Assembly (NCBI GenBank): GCA_949710005.1
Contig: OX453279.1
Coordinates: forward strand, 19,364,014 to 19,428,013
Direction of reading: 5' to 3'
DNA from: Ricordea florida
Lineage: Eukaryota > Cnidaria > Anthozoa > Corallimorpharia > Ricordeidae
Length of the DNA stretch: 64,000 nt
Positions 10,413-21,832 of this stretch are shown here, piece by piece. Both the position numbers and the translations under genes were made by a program. The first letter of the stretch is position 1, and every line of letters begins with the position of its first letter. A model generated the notes under the pieces. That model was not told the origin of the DNA and ran no database searches. It saw nothing but the letters and a program-made list of their open reading frames with translations.

Positions 10413-12059
10413 GGCACGAAAGCATCAGAAATATTGCTTTGGAGCCGTTTTAACAAAGAATAAACGACCTAAAAACAAATCTTTCCTAGCAAGATTCAGC
10501 CACACATGAAAGGTAAGTGCTTGCCTTCTTTTTGCCATCGGCAGCTCTTTTTGCAGAAAACAGCTTTTAGACAATATTTTTGGGGTTTTAATAGAAATGT
10601 AGAGTGTGCCTACAAAAGGTAGTTACATACATGTATGCTACTCCATTCGAGATTTGCGTAGTTGCCACTTCATTCTGTTTAGTCCTTTGAAGATTTTCTC
10701 ATGAAATAGAGAATCAGTTAACATCATGCATAATATTTAGAAAGCTGTGAAAGCATACGCTTAGTATAAATACATAACAAAGAGTCATTTTTGCAGTTTC
10801 AATGAAATTTATTTTCAAAAGTCCCATTGATGAAAAAAATACTGCTCCTTTAAGGAAGAGTTACACCTAAGAAAAGCTAAGCTTCTCATACGGTTTAACA
10901 CAATTCTTTTATTATCTCTGAATCTAAAATGCCCTCATACGTTAAAAGTGAAATGCCCCAGGGAATTTTAAGAATTAAGGCTGATTCTTAAGATTTCTAT
11001 AAAGGAGAAGAAAGGAATGAGAGATAAGTGGATTTGAAGTAAATGATAAAAAGTGAGGGTTTAGTGAAGATTCAAAATTAGATGTTTTAGTTAATAATTG
11101 ATAGATAGACACCCAAATAGACTACCCCCAACCTGAAGTGCTCTTGTTCTAGTGGTAGCCTATTTGCCAGTGTTTCTTTTTTCTTTTTCCCCTACTTTAT
11201 TTTTTCCACAATTACGTTTATCCAGTTTGTTAAAAATTCAGGTATAACTCCCTCATAAAGTATTATAAGTCTTTTGTCTTTAATACTTGATAGAACTCAA
11301 CAGATTGTACTTGATAGAACTCAACTGATTTCCTCTAAGAATAGTAATTATGACCAACACATGCACCCCCCAGTGGTCTAACACAGGGACTTAGGGACTT
11401 CACTTGGTATATAGGATAAAGCAGTAAATATAAAGTTTAAGTAAAACACAACTTCTAATTTGGAATAAAGAAGTAGTCAAGTAGCAAAGATTCTCTGCAG
11501 TACTACTAGTTATATGTAACCTCCCCATTAGTTAAGTTTCAAATATAAATTTAAACTGAACTGAATCTCAATAATTTTTGAATAAGTCACACAATGTTTC
11601 CGACTCCAACAGAAAAATGACAAACGTTTTGTATAACATTTTCAAATTCCCTCTAGCCTTAAAAGTTTCTTTTTTGACTGTTTAGCCCACCTTGAGCATA
11701 GACAATCTCAAGATGAATTCAGTGATAGCTAACTGCTATTTCAGAGCTCGTACCCTACACTCCATACAGTTCTTCCAGGGGTAATCCAAGAGAAGTTATA
11801 GCGGTTCACTCCATCCTAAACCTTAGAATAATTTCATTTTAACAATTTAATTCCTTAAAAATGAGGTTTGGGATAATATGTTTCCTTTTAATTTTGCAGA
11901 CAATTTTCAGTGGCCACCTTTAGCTTTCAAAGCATGCATGGTAGTTCTAGTAAAGAATAAAACTTCAGGGCAGAGTATCAAGGAAGCATGCAATTGAGTA
12001 GCCAGAAGTGCATGAATCCTGTTCTCTTCGTTCAAGGAAATGACAGGCAGTTACAAACC
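10413..12059. other. No gene seen
   Basis: AT-rich, with no long frame and no family signal. It could hold unrecognised upstream exons of the C2H2-family gene or the 3' end of the MULE element, but I cannot mark terminal repeats. Confidence 0.4.
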
Positions 12060-14523
12060 TTAATTTAAATTATATTGGAATCTCTCCATAACCAGTTGAC
12101 GAAGGCTACTAGTGACAATGAGACTGCTATCAGTCGTTATTTTTGATGACACCTTTGCGCAGACAGGGTTGAGATGGTAGTGCCTCGTTGATGTCACCAA
12201 TTGCCAAGCATTTGTTCCCTTGTTGAAGAAATGATAGCGCTCTAATCTAGCAAAACAATACAGCTGATCATCTGGGCTCTGGAATCCCACAACATTGGAA
12301 TTTATGGCCTTTGAGCAGCCGGCGCACTTCCTGATGTTACTGGCAATCTTTTTTGCAACCAAAGGTCCAGAGGGTGGTGGATCCACTGGTCTGGCTGCTC
12401 TTCGTATGACCAAAGTTGTTGGATTTACAGCTTGAGCTTGAAAATTTGCTTCTGTATTGTGTGCATCTGTATCTGTATCTGATGAATGGTGCACTACTAC
12501 TTCAGTTGCAGGTAGAGGTCGCTTTCGGGATGGAGCTTTCCCACCAACATTCTTTGGAGCAGTAGCCGCTGATATCTTGCTAAAATTTCGGCCCTCATAG
12601 GCCTTCACAATATTTGCCAAAAAATTTAGATGGATGGCAATAGCCAGACAATGGTGACAAAGGTTATTTCGCCCAACGAAATTACAATCACATGTACATT
12701 TTCCACTCTTAAAGCACTGGACCCGGTGAGGAAGTGGTCCTCCACTGTCCACAAAGTATACGCTGTCCTTGAAACCCTGGCGAAACTGGTCGTTGTGCAG
12801 GACAGTCTTGGCTTTTTCCAGGAGACTTGCTTGCTCCTCTTTAGAAAAGTGGCCACCTAGTGCTGAAAGGTCGCTGAGATCACAAGCTGACTGCCGTGCA
12901 GAGGGATGAGCTGAGGAATTGGACAGTGATGACTCAGTGACTGACTCGGGCATGTTCTGCTCATATGGCTTGTTTCCCAATCCAAGGTTTTTCAGAATAA
13001 ATGCGGCCATCTTTGTGCGCATGTCATCGAGCTTATGGGTGCGAAAATACTGTGTAAAGGCTGGTGGGCCAGGTTTCTCAGACCTTTCTAGGGTGTCCCA
13101 CTCTTCCATGAGTGCTGCTGTATTCCTGTTAAACTCTTCTATTGAACTTGACCAAATTAACCCACTCTTTGCTTTGAAGAGATCTTCACAAATGCGGGGT
13201 ACTAGTGCTGAAGACAAGCCAAGTTTTCTACACTTCTCCTTGATATTTCTTTGGCTGTGGATGTAACAAAGCAAAGGTGCTGCATTCCTAAGACCGGCAG
13301 CGAGGGCATTCATTAAAGCGTGCTTATCATCTGTTCCAGTGGCGTGAAGGAATTCACTGAGACCAGGAATTTCACGATTAAGACAGTAGATAAACGATAG
13401 GCACGTGGATTCGTCTTTAGTCATGCAGATCATGACAGGGCCTAAAAAGGAGGGGTGGTTGTTTGCTCCCTTTACTCGAAGAATTGTGTTCTTAAAACTT
13501 GTTACAAGCACATAGAATGGACCAAGTTGAAATGTAACATCAACTCCAAGTTCAGAGACCTGGTTTACTCTGTCGTGACAGCAAAACTTCACAATATTGT
13601 TTAACTGTCGATCAGTAAATAACATAACTGTGGGAAGATCGTTGCAGACTACTTCAGGGATAAAGCCAGGAAAAGTGGTCTTCTGCAGCTCTAGAACAGA
13701 TGCTAGTGGATCCTTGCTTACTCTTTCGGATGGTGGTCGGGTGAGGTATTCAACCTGCTTCGTGTTACGTGGGAGGGAACTAATGCTATCAGCATCACAG
13801 ATACCACCTACCTCCTTTCTTGCTAAGAACAACACCCTCTTTGGACCAAATTCCACAGCTTTCTCTGCAACTTTAAGCTTGGTGCTCTCTTTGGATCGGA
13901 TATGTGGCATATTGGATGAGCTGCGATTGCCATGCTTTTTGATCTTAAATCTTCTGGGCTCACTATCAAATTTGTAATGAAGAAGCACAAGTGGGAACCA
14001 TTTTTCAACATCTTTTGCAAATTCGATGGACACGATTGTCTTATGATATGACGTGTAGGAAGAACATGTGTAAGTTCTTCTTCTCACTGCAACATCGGCA
14101 CTTGCTTGAGTGTTCAATCACTTTACCCCCATCATCTCTAATGATGGTGTAGAACTTTGCCTTGCAGCCAGTCATATCCCACGACCCATCATCACTTGAC
14201 AGTACATACATCTCCACATTTCTGCTGAAGAAAGAAAAATGTGTTTGCAATCGGCTATAGAGCGTTTGCACATGACTTCACGGCAGCCATGTTGGTGTTC
14301 CTAAACAAAGAAAGGCGGCCATGTTGGTGTTCCAAAATGATCCTCCAGGAATTAAATTCTATTATTACGCATACATCTTCTTTTGTTTCAATTAAAAATA
14401 TGGCCGCTGATCACGTGAGTGAAAAGGCTCTAAAGGTGGAAACAAAAACAGATGGCCCAGAAAAACAAAAGAATAAAAGTGATTCATATTCAACAATTCT
14501 TACCTGTCATCCATGGTTTCCAT
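12060..14523 (-). pseudogene. Mutator-like (MULE) transposase with SWIM zinc finger
   Basis: The main frame (12060-14117, 685 residues) carries a MULE-type DDE core. The first Asp is in ELGVDVTFQLGPFYVL (near residue 193), the second in GTDDKHALMNAL (near 263), followed by LCYIHSQRNIKEKC. A SWIM finger is formed by C476-x-C478...C487-x-H489 (CTCDCNFVGRNNLCHHC). Just upstream a different frame reads SRNVEMYVLSSDDGSWDMTG, ending FFLHVIS near 14041. A one-base frame change around 14045 joins it to YHKTIVSIEF in the main frame. Above that is a good acceptor (ttcttcag, exon from 14224). A 20 bp first exon at 14504-14523 (METMDD, donor gtaagaatt) joins in the right phase to SRNVEM. MULE proteins cut and paste DNA as transposases; the SWIM finger probably helps bind DNA. 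The frameshift may be real decay or a base-call error. No terminal repeats found. Confidence 0.75.
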
Positions 14524-14761
14524 GAGAGAGGAAGAGTAAAGGCTGGGACGAGATCACGAACCCGCGGGAGAATGGGCCGAAAAAAATGGCGGAGAGAAAG
14601 AAAGCACAAATTTCGAGGCTTCCCGGTCTTTCAGAGACAGCCACGGGAAAGGAAACTGCATTGGGTAATGATATAACTTACGCCCGAGCCTGAACCCAAG
14701 TCTGTTACATTTGCAAGGCGTAGCGCTCAAAATTTCGCCGACACAAGTGATCTATTAGACA
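14524..14761. other. Upstream region of the MULE gene
   Basis: Moderately GC-rich sequence 5' of the MULE first exon. It presumably contains that gene's promoter, but no clear TATA or terminal repeat is seen. The LINE tail begins at 14762. Confidence 0.3.
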
Positions 14762-15431
14762 ACCAGTAACAACAACAACAATAACAACAATTTATTGGTA
14801 TTCCCATATAAATGGAGTTACCTAAATACATAATCATTAAATAAAAATTCAAAAAACGAAACAAATTACAACAGCAATCAGAAAGAAAAATAAACATAGT
14901 TACCAGATTCTTCATTTTAAGTTCTAGGGTTACAAAGTTCTCTTATTTGTAGTGCTTCATATGTAAAGTTTATAACCTAGTTTCTTACAAATAAAAGTGT
15001 CAGCATTGTTAAATAGAAATATTGTTTTTTCTGTGTTATTAAAAGAATTATATTTTGGATATTTCTTGATGATGCCATTTGTGACTTGTTATCTAATATT
15101 ATTGTATTGGTCACATTGAAATAAGAAATGCATTTCATTCTCAATTTGGTTAGAACAGCAGTACCGACAAATTCTAAGAGTTTCAGGTAATTTAGGAGTA
15201 CAGTGTCGCCCAGACTCAATTCTAAGATTATGATTACCAGATCGGAGTTTTGCCAAAGCTTGTCTATGTTTGAGGTTCTTTAGTGTTCTAGGTACTCAGA
15301 TTTGCTTACATCTCTTTTGAAACTTGAGTAGAAATTCAACATTCTGTTAGACCGAATTATCTCCATTTGGTGTCTTTTCATATCATTTGAGATGTGACAT
15401 TTTACTTTTTGTAAATTATGTTTGATGATTT
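14762..15431 (-). pseudogene. 3' end of the split LINE (C-terminal Cys/His knuckle and tail)
   Basis: Read on the minus strand from 15431, the sequence gives KCHISNDMKRHQ, EIIRSNRMLNFYSSFKRD, then after a stop and frame change HRQALAKLRSGNHNLRIESG and the C-terminal knuckle CRYCCSNQIENEMHFLFQC. This is the usual C-terminal domain of CR1/L2/jockey-like LINE proteins. The 3' end is a simple TTG/TTA-rich tail at about 14762-14785. The piece starts abruptly at 15431, exactly where the CACTG element begins, and continues in frame from the LINE body at 39483. Several stops show the LINE was already old. Confidence 0.8.
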
Positions 15432-16436
15432 CACTGGAAAAAATGATAAATTTACATGCACTGTAAATTTTCCTTTTTATATGTAAATAACATGTAAATC
15501 ACCTGGAAAATACTGTAATTATCATTTACAGCTAAAATGCCTTTTTACAGGATCTCAGAAGATACTGTAAAGAAACTGTAAATATTATGAATAGAGCATG
15601 TAAAAAGTAAGAGACATCTTGTAAATTTTTAAGAGACGATCGCCAAGATCATGTAAAAAGAATGTAAAAATTGCCTGCAACCTGTAAATAACATGTAAAG
15701 CTTGGAAGAGCTTGCCTTTGACCTTGTAAATAGGTTGTAAATATTGCCACGACCTTGTAAAAACTCTGTCAATCTCCCAAAGGGACTGTGATTTGACCAT
15801 GCAAAACCCTGTAAATCGCAAAAGGTGGACTTATTTGACCATGTAAAAACTCTGTAAATCGAAAACGGAGACCTGATTTCATTCACTCTGTAGAAACCCT
15901 GGAAATAGGAAAAGGGGGATTGGCTTGACTCTGTAAAAACCCTGTAAATCGAAAAAGAGGGCCTGGCTTGACTCTGTAAAAACCCTGTAAATCGATAGAC
16001 GGGGCCTGGCTTGACTCTGGAAAAACCCTGTAAATCGAAAAAGAGGGCCTGGCTTGACTCTGTAAAAACCCTGTAAATCGACAAAGAGGGCCTAGCTTGA
16101 CACTGTAAAAACCCTGTAAATCGAAAAAGAGGGCCTGGCTTGACTCAGTAAAAACCCTGTAAATCGAAAACGAGGGCCTGGCTTGACACTGTAAAAACCC
16201 TGTAAATCGAAAAAGAGGGCCTGGCTTGACTCTGTAGAAACCCTGTAAATCGAAAAAGAGGGCCTGGCTTGACTCTGTAAAAACCTTGTAAATCGGAAAA
16301 GGGGGCCTAGCTTGACTCTGTAAAAACCTTGTAAATCAGAAAAGGGGGCCTGGCTTGACTCTGTAGAAACCCTGTAAATCGATAAAGAGGGCCTGGCTTG
16401 ACTCTGTAAAAACCTTGTAAATCGGAAAAGGGGGCC
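15432..16436. repeat. Left subterminal repeat array of the CACTG element
   Basis: The first ~350 bp hold many ATGTAAAT / ATTTACAT-type motifs in both orientations. From about 15780 they resolve into a 43 bp tandem unit, roughly 14 copies, with TTGACTCTGTAAAAACCCTG followed by TAAATCGAAAAAGAGGGCCT. Frames crossing it (15629-16451, -) are repeat translations, not genes. The array resumes at 22111 after the composite insertion. The right end of the element carries the same kind of unit in inverted orientation. Confidence 0.9.
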
Positions 16437-16438
16437 TA

Positions 16439-16718
16439 CAATCCTGGCCAAAACGTTTGGGACACTTTTTCTTTATTCCGCAAACTGAGCATTCCAATGT
16501 ATCCCCCTCCCCCTCTGGACAATGTTGGTTTTCAGGAGTTACGGATGTGTCACAAATATTCTACAGTTAAAGGACTTCAACATTGATTGGGGGGGGGGGG
16601 GAGGGGGCAAAATCTTTCTAAGGCTGTATTTATAAGTGTAAATTGTTGGTTTCTAGCATCTTTCACGCAAAAAAGCGAGAACAACGGCAAGTGTCCCAAA
16701 CTGTTTTGGCCAGGATTG
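16439..16718. mobile_element. MITE copy 1 (Tc1/mariner-type ends)
   Basis: 280 bp with terminal inverted repeats CAATCCTGGCCAAAAC(G/A)(T/G)TTTGGGACAC and TA outside the left end. No coding capacity. It contains a C-rich tract and a 13-base G run. It differs from copy 2 mainly in those tract lengths and a few substitutions. Confidence 0.85.
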
Positions 16719-17137
16719 TCCGAAAACTCCTGTTTACCTAGATGATGAAAATGTTGTTATTGTTCACTTTCCCAGGCACTATACTCACAAATGTGAATGT
16801 TTGGGCTGTCGTTTGTTTGTTTTTGATTTGTTTTACCTCATGAATGATGTCTTTTTATAATCCAGTATTCTTGTTAGGAAGTGTATTGCTACACCCAAAA
16901 ACAAACCACTCGGAAAAAAATTTACTTGAAGTGAAAACATTGAAAGAACTGCAAAAAGTAAATTTAAAACATTCCTCGTTATTCAAAGGTGTATTTCTTT
17001 TAATATTCTAGAGAAAAAAGTCTGAAGGGGAAACTAAGTTGCATTTATAGTGCAGGATATACTATTTATTCTTTTGCGCGTGTTAATGCGTCATAAAGAC
17101 AATATTATACTTTTACATTCAATGCGGCTGAAGAAGA
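16719..17137. other. No gene seen
   Basis: Unassigned spacer between MITE copy 1 and the LINE fragment tail; AT-rich, no motif recognised. Confidence 0.4.
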
Positions 17138-18437
17138 ATAGAAGAAGAAGAATAGACTTTATTGAAAATACATGGCAGCCATTAGGCTGAATTGCGTATT
17201 TATGTACAAAATATTAATACTCTAATTACTATTAAATTAATATTTGGCAAACTATAAAATCTAAAATTATGTACAAAATTAAGCAAAAAGGCAAACTCTA
17301 AAAAATGGACTAAAAAGTATCAACATTAAGACTTGACGATATAATAAAAGTGTTCTTGGCTCGATTCGTCTTAACTTTAGGGACATCAAAGGTTCTCGTA
17401 CGCCTTAAAGTGTATCTAGTAGATTTATGTAATGGAGGGAGTAAATAATGCAGCCTATGGCTTTTATCATTTAGGATTTCATTAAAAAATTTATTACATA
17501 AGTTACTATGATGTTCGTTTATCGAGACTAAATCCATGCGAGTAAGTGCTTCGTTATAGTTAAGATCGGGACACATAATAGCTAGCGCCCTCTTTTGTAT
17601 AAGTTCCAGTTCGTGTGTTAAATACTTTGGTAGAGAATAGTAGAACACAGGCACGGCATAGTCTAATACAGATCTTATACATGTAATGTAGAACAACCCC
17701 AGATCTTCACGGGGTACCTTGGCCCTTTTTAATTGAACCAAGAAGTACAACCTTTTTGATGCTTTCTTGATGACTTCATTTATGTGATCGTTCCACGATA
17801 AATCACTTGATAAGGTTATACCTAATAGCTTTGCTCTTGTTACGACTTCAAGCTCTTTTCCGTCAACCTTAACTGGTTCAAATACTTGTTTCATTTTTGC
17901 AAATGAAATTCTGAGTTCTTTACACTTATCTGTATTTAACTGGACTCTATTGTTCTGTGACCATTCAGCTACTTTATCAGCAATAGTTTGTGCACTGCTG
18001 ATTCCACTTTTTGGGACAACTTCTGATGTCGTCGTATCATCCACGTACTTCCAGACACGGAAGTCGCTGAGAACTAGGTCATTGATCATGATAATGAATA
18101 ACCATGGCCCTAATTTGGTCCCCTGGGGGACTCCAGAAGGGACCGAGCCCCATTCAGAGAAACATCCATCTATTAGTTTAATTCTTTGGAAACGGTTACT
18201 GAGGAAATCAATAATCCAGTTGATAATACTTGCTGGTAATTCTAAGTTGCATAGTTTGTTTACAAGGATGCTGTGGTCGATAAGATCGAACGCTTTACGA
18301 TAGTCGAAAAGGATCGATCTGACAGTAGATCCATTTCCATCAGTACCAATTGTCCAATCATGGATCATACTTAGCAAAGCGATGGTGGTGGATGATTTCG
18401 GGACTGCACCGTACTGGTTAGGGTCAAGGACTTTCAT
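17138..18437 (-). pseudogene. 5'-truncated LINE: reverse transcriptase C-terminal part
   Basis: A single open frame of 375 residues (17310-18437) contains the RT core: FDYRKAFDLIDHSILV, GVPQGTKLGPWLFIIMINDL, and the catalytic YVDD in VWKYVDDTTTS. The thumb/connection region follows (LLGITLSSDLSWNDHI, VLDYAVPVFYYSLP). This is a CR1/jockey-like non-LTR element, distinct from the LINE at 39483-43400, which has YADD. The finger region and endonuclease are missing at the 5' edge (18437), the usual result of incomplete reverse transcription or of interruption by the neighbouring Tc1-like element. The 3' tail on the minus strand ends in a TTCTTCTTCT-type repeat near 17138-17160. The surviving frame is open, so the insertion may be fairly young. 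Confidence 0.85.
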
Positions 18438-18470
18438 AGGGAAAACAAAACTGAAAACAAAACATTGGAA

Positions 18471-19571
18471 ATGCCAAAAAGGAGATCAAAAATAACACCA
18501 GAAGCCAAAGCTCTGGCGGTACTGTTAAGAAAGGCAACTTCGAAGTCTTTAAGCTACCGTCAGATCGCCAATAGGTGCAAAATTTCTAAGTCTGAAGTGC
18601 AACGCTTATGTACAAATAACAGCAAGTTGAAGTCCAGAGATCGACCGTCGAAGAATAAAGGAGGGAGGCCGAGAAAGATAGATCAACGCGGAATCAGAGC
18701 GTTAATACGGACTATTAACAAGGTACGAAAGAAGAATGTTAATTTCACCGTGAAAACTTTGGCGGAGGCATCTGGAATAAGTCATCAGGCAAGCAGAAGG
18801 ACTTTCTCGCGTTATTTAAACGAGCAGGGCTTTAGATTTCTTCAAACGCGAAAGAAAGGACTATTGAGTGCGAGAGATCGTTTGGTAAGATTACAATACG
18901 CCCGAAGAATGAAGAAAAAATTGAAGCAATTACCCGAGTTCTGGAGCAAATATGTGGTGTTTTAACTAGATGGGGTGTCCTTTATTTACAAAACTAATCC
19001 ATTAAGTACAGCAACCCAAGCCAAAGCTCGCGTGAGGCGAAAACGATCAGAGGGACTGACTGTAACTGCCAAAGGATCGAAAGATCTTGCAGGAGGAAAA
19101 AGACTGCATGTTTTAGTAGCTATAAGTTATCGAAAAGGTGTAATTCTCCGTGAACCTTATGATACAATGAACGGCAACTTTTTTGCTTCTTTTGTGAGAG
19201 AGCAATTTCCGAGGTGTTTTGTAAGGGCTGGGAGATCCAGAGGCCGACTATTCGTGATGGATAATGATCCATCGCAAGTGTCCAAAGCCGCAAAGTTGGC
19301 GTTAAAAGATATCAGTGCTGAACTACATCAAATTCCTGCTCGTAGCCCTGACTTAAATCCAATTGAGAATGTATTCCATATGGTGAGAAAGATGTTAGAC
19401 TACGAGGCAATTCGTCTAGAAATAGTGTATGAGTCCTTTGAAGAGTTTAAGAGCAGAGTGATGCGCTGTTTTGATTCCGTATCTACTGAACTTATAGATC
19501 GTACAATAAGGAGCATGCCAAAGCGAATCGATCAAATCATTGCAACCCAAGGTGCAAGGATTAAGTATTAA
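18471..19571 (+). pseudogene. Tc1/IS630-type transposase with one in-frame stop
   Basis: From ATG at 18471 the frame runs 366 codons to 19571, interrupted only by TAA at 18963-18965. N-terminal helix-turn-helix DNA-binding domains: LSYRQIANRCKISKSEVQRL, and a second one at ISHQASRRTFSRYLNEQGF, separated by GRPRKID. The DDE core is LDGVSF, VMDNDPSQ and LNPIENVFH, with 34 residues between the first D of DND and the final E. The stop falls two codons before the first catalytic Asp, where Tc1 relatives usually have an aromatic residue, so it splits the catalytic domain. Tc1-type enzymes insert at TA, the dinucleotide found at the composite element's ends, but I cannot show that this enzyme recognises the MITE ends. 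Confidence 0.85.
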
Positions 19572-20109
19572 GCGTAGAAGAAAAGAGCATTATGAATGGC
19601 ATCAATTAAAGGAAACTTGAAACCGTTTTAATGCACCGTTAGCGTGATTATTATCTCTGAGCATGCCGTGCTCCCTGGTAACGCAACACAGTTCTCCACT
19701 TGTACATCGCTTCTAGTTCTTGTTTAACAGGCTACATACAATTGTTATTCCCTTCATATGACAAGTAGCAATTAATGCTATTCGAAACACGGAATATATT
19801 CACAAAGTTGCTTTTAAGTTCTTGGTTTACAACAGTGCTCCATTCAAATGTCAAATGATTTACCAGTATCAACTCTTGAATAAACAAATGACGGAGCACT
19901 GTTCATCTTCTAACTTCGCCGTCTAATGAAAGGAACATTTTATCAAGAATTAAATGAAGGGGCATTCTTGTAGATTATTTATAATGATCGAGAAATAAGA
20001 AATGTTTCTTCGAGGAGAAAGACAGTAAATTCCCACGGAGCACCGTGAAAGAATGGCACGCTGATGCGTTACTCACGCTACCTTATAATTTATATGCCTG
20101 TCATGGTTT
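19572..20109. other. Spacer with a small inverted repeat
   Basis: No gene. AACAGTGCTCC near 19832 and GGAGCACTGTT near 19892 form a short inverted pair, and a related GGAGCACCGT occurs near 20037. They could belong to an end of the Rep-bearing element; this is only suggestive. Confidence 0.3.
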
Positions 20110-21410
20110 TCACTTATTGTCAAGAATAAGTTTCGCAAAACATCTGGGGCAGGGATTTAGACGAAGTTGGTCTTTTTCTGGTATTTGTTTCCAAAAATGG
20201 AAGAAACGCCAGCGAACTGACATCATCTTAGAGTTAGCCTGATTTATCGAGCCACCCTTCACTAAGACCAAAGGAGCGTCTGCTGTTGCGAAGAATGGTG
20301 TGTCTTTGTTGAATTCGATGTCTTTGCTGCAAAAGTTCTTAGGTGCTGGAAGATGGACAATGTCACCTTCCAAAATCTGCAGCAAATCTGACCAAGGAAT
20401 TATAGAAGGGCTCCACCGAAAGTCGTTCACCATAATAATCTCAGACTGTTCAGCTCCAACCCAGGCGAAAGTACCAGTCGCTGGGTTACAGAACGCTCTA
20501 TAAATACATTTGAGAGGAGATAAAATGAAGGTTTTCCCAGTATTAGCAGGTCCGTGGATGTAAATGTTGCGGTATTTTGCTCGTCCTAGGTGAAGCGCTG
20601 AGTAAATAGCATTACAGAAGTATTTTAACATAATACCATTTTTTTCAATTAGACTTTTAGCGCACTGTAACCATTGCTCCTTGCATTCACTAGCACAATC
20701 GCCTATGTAAGCTTCTTCTAGCAACTCCAAGCGACTTTTTTGACTCCTTGCAAGTTGGGCCTCGGCATCCGTGAATTCTTTCGCGAGCTGCAATGCATCA
20801 TCCACTGCTTTGTGACCCCTATTGGCAATGAATTCCGACAGATTTGTTTTTCCAGCGCGATTTTGCTGAACAGCTAAGGCTACCAATTGTAATCGTGAGG
20901 TGATACCGCGCGATTGAATCAATTGAGTTACATCATATACAGACATCCGTCTTCGTGATGTCTTCTTACTTTTTGTTGCACCCTCTGCCCGTTTCCCCTT
21001 TCTCTTGCGTACACTTATGGCTTTTTCAGTTCGCGGCTCACCCTTGTCGTTGAGATCCGGGTGGTTGTGTGAAAACAGCGCTTCGGTGTCTTCTTTCACA
21101 GTGTACCTGTAAGCACTGTAATAGGTGCTATGAACAGCACTAAAGTTAACCTGAATATGAAATTCCTTGTCCAGGAATGAACGAACATTTGCCCATCTCG
21201 TTTTCTTGTTTAGTTTTATAGCCATATGTGCAAGTGCAATACTTTTGCTGTTGTTGTTTTATCAAACGCATGGACTATTGCTGTAGCAAAGGTTTCCCGA
21301 GAAGGAAAAGCAGTCAAATTTGCCCGACTGTAGGTTATTAAATAAACTTGCCTCTGCTGGCGAATTCCTAGGCTCTCCATAGCCATACGGCTGCACTTTT
21401 CAACTGCCAA
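20110..21410 (-). pseudogene. HUH endonuclease / SF3 helicase Rep protein, broken
   Basis: The upstream part (21216-21410) has the first Rep motif region QVYLITYSRANLTAFPS. The main frame (20110-21225, 371 residues) opens with HMAIKLNKKTRW, a remnant of the HUH motif, then the putative nicking-tyrosine region YYSAYRYTVKEDTEA. A basic linker follows. The SF3 helicase has Walker A GPANTGKT (about residue 228), Walker B IIMVNDFRW, and motif C TPFFATADAP. The two parts are in different frames, with sequence apparently missing between them at the HUH motif, so nicking activity is probably lost. HUH-SF3 Rep proteins drive rolling-circle or rolling-hairpin replication in CRESS-type and parvovirus-like elements; related copies are widespread in cnidarian genomes. 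It is either an old viral integration or a Rep-based transposon. Confidence 0.75.
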
Positions 21411-21832
21411 CTCAGACCAACGGTTGACAGCTTTTTTTACGGTTATTTCGTTTTTCGTAGTGGACCACTCAGAAAACAGAGTTGTCTTCCGTGGATTATG
21501 ATTGGTATATTTAAAACCATTCTGTTCATTCTTTATTCAGTCAGTAAGTTGTTGTAGTGGTTATGCTTGGTAGCAGCGTAACGGAAAATAATTTGGAAAT
21601 TAGCGAAATTTCCAAATGACGTGTTATTTGTAAGGCACAAAAACACTATCTTTGGAGCTTTTCAACAGTAAACATTTGAAAAAAGAAACTAATATTCGAT
21701 AAGTAGAGAGTGCTTAAGCCGTCATAAAGCGTTAATTCTTTCTTAGAGCTTGTAGAAACATAACCCGAGAATTATCCTGTACGGTGAGTTACAGCTGAGC
21801 CTAGTATCTTGGACTGTAGTATATATCTCGGA
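21411..21832. other. No gene seen
   Basis: Spacer between the Rep fossil and MITE copy 2. It should contain the 5' end of the Rep element; no hairpin origin or terminal repeat was recognised. Confidence 0.35.

Noticed and set aside
14762..14785. AAC/AAT repeat as an independent microsatellite
   Set aside because: It is positioned as the 3' tail of the minus-strand LINE and is better explained that way.
15780..16440. Regularly repeated 43 bp units, CRISPR-like at first glance
   Set aside because: Units are head-to-tail with no variable spacers, the setting is eukaryotic, and the same unit recurs inverted at 38830-39482 as part of transposon ends.
15629..16451. Long minus-strand frames over the left array (repeating FxFTGFLQSQARPS-like peptides)
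   Set aside because: Translation of a 43 bp tandem repeat; the peptide period follows the DNA repeat and there is no start context or domain.
18465..18470. Upstream TTG as start of the Tc1-type transposase
   Set aside because: The ATG two codons later is the natural eukaryotic start.
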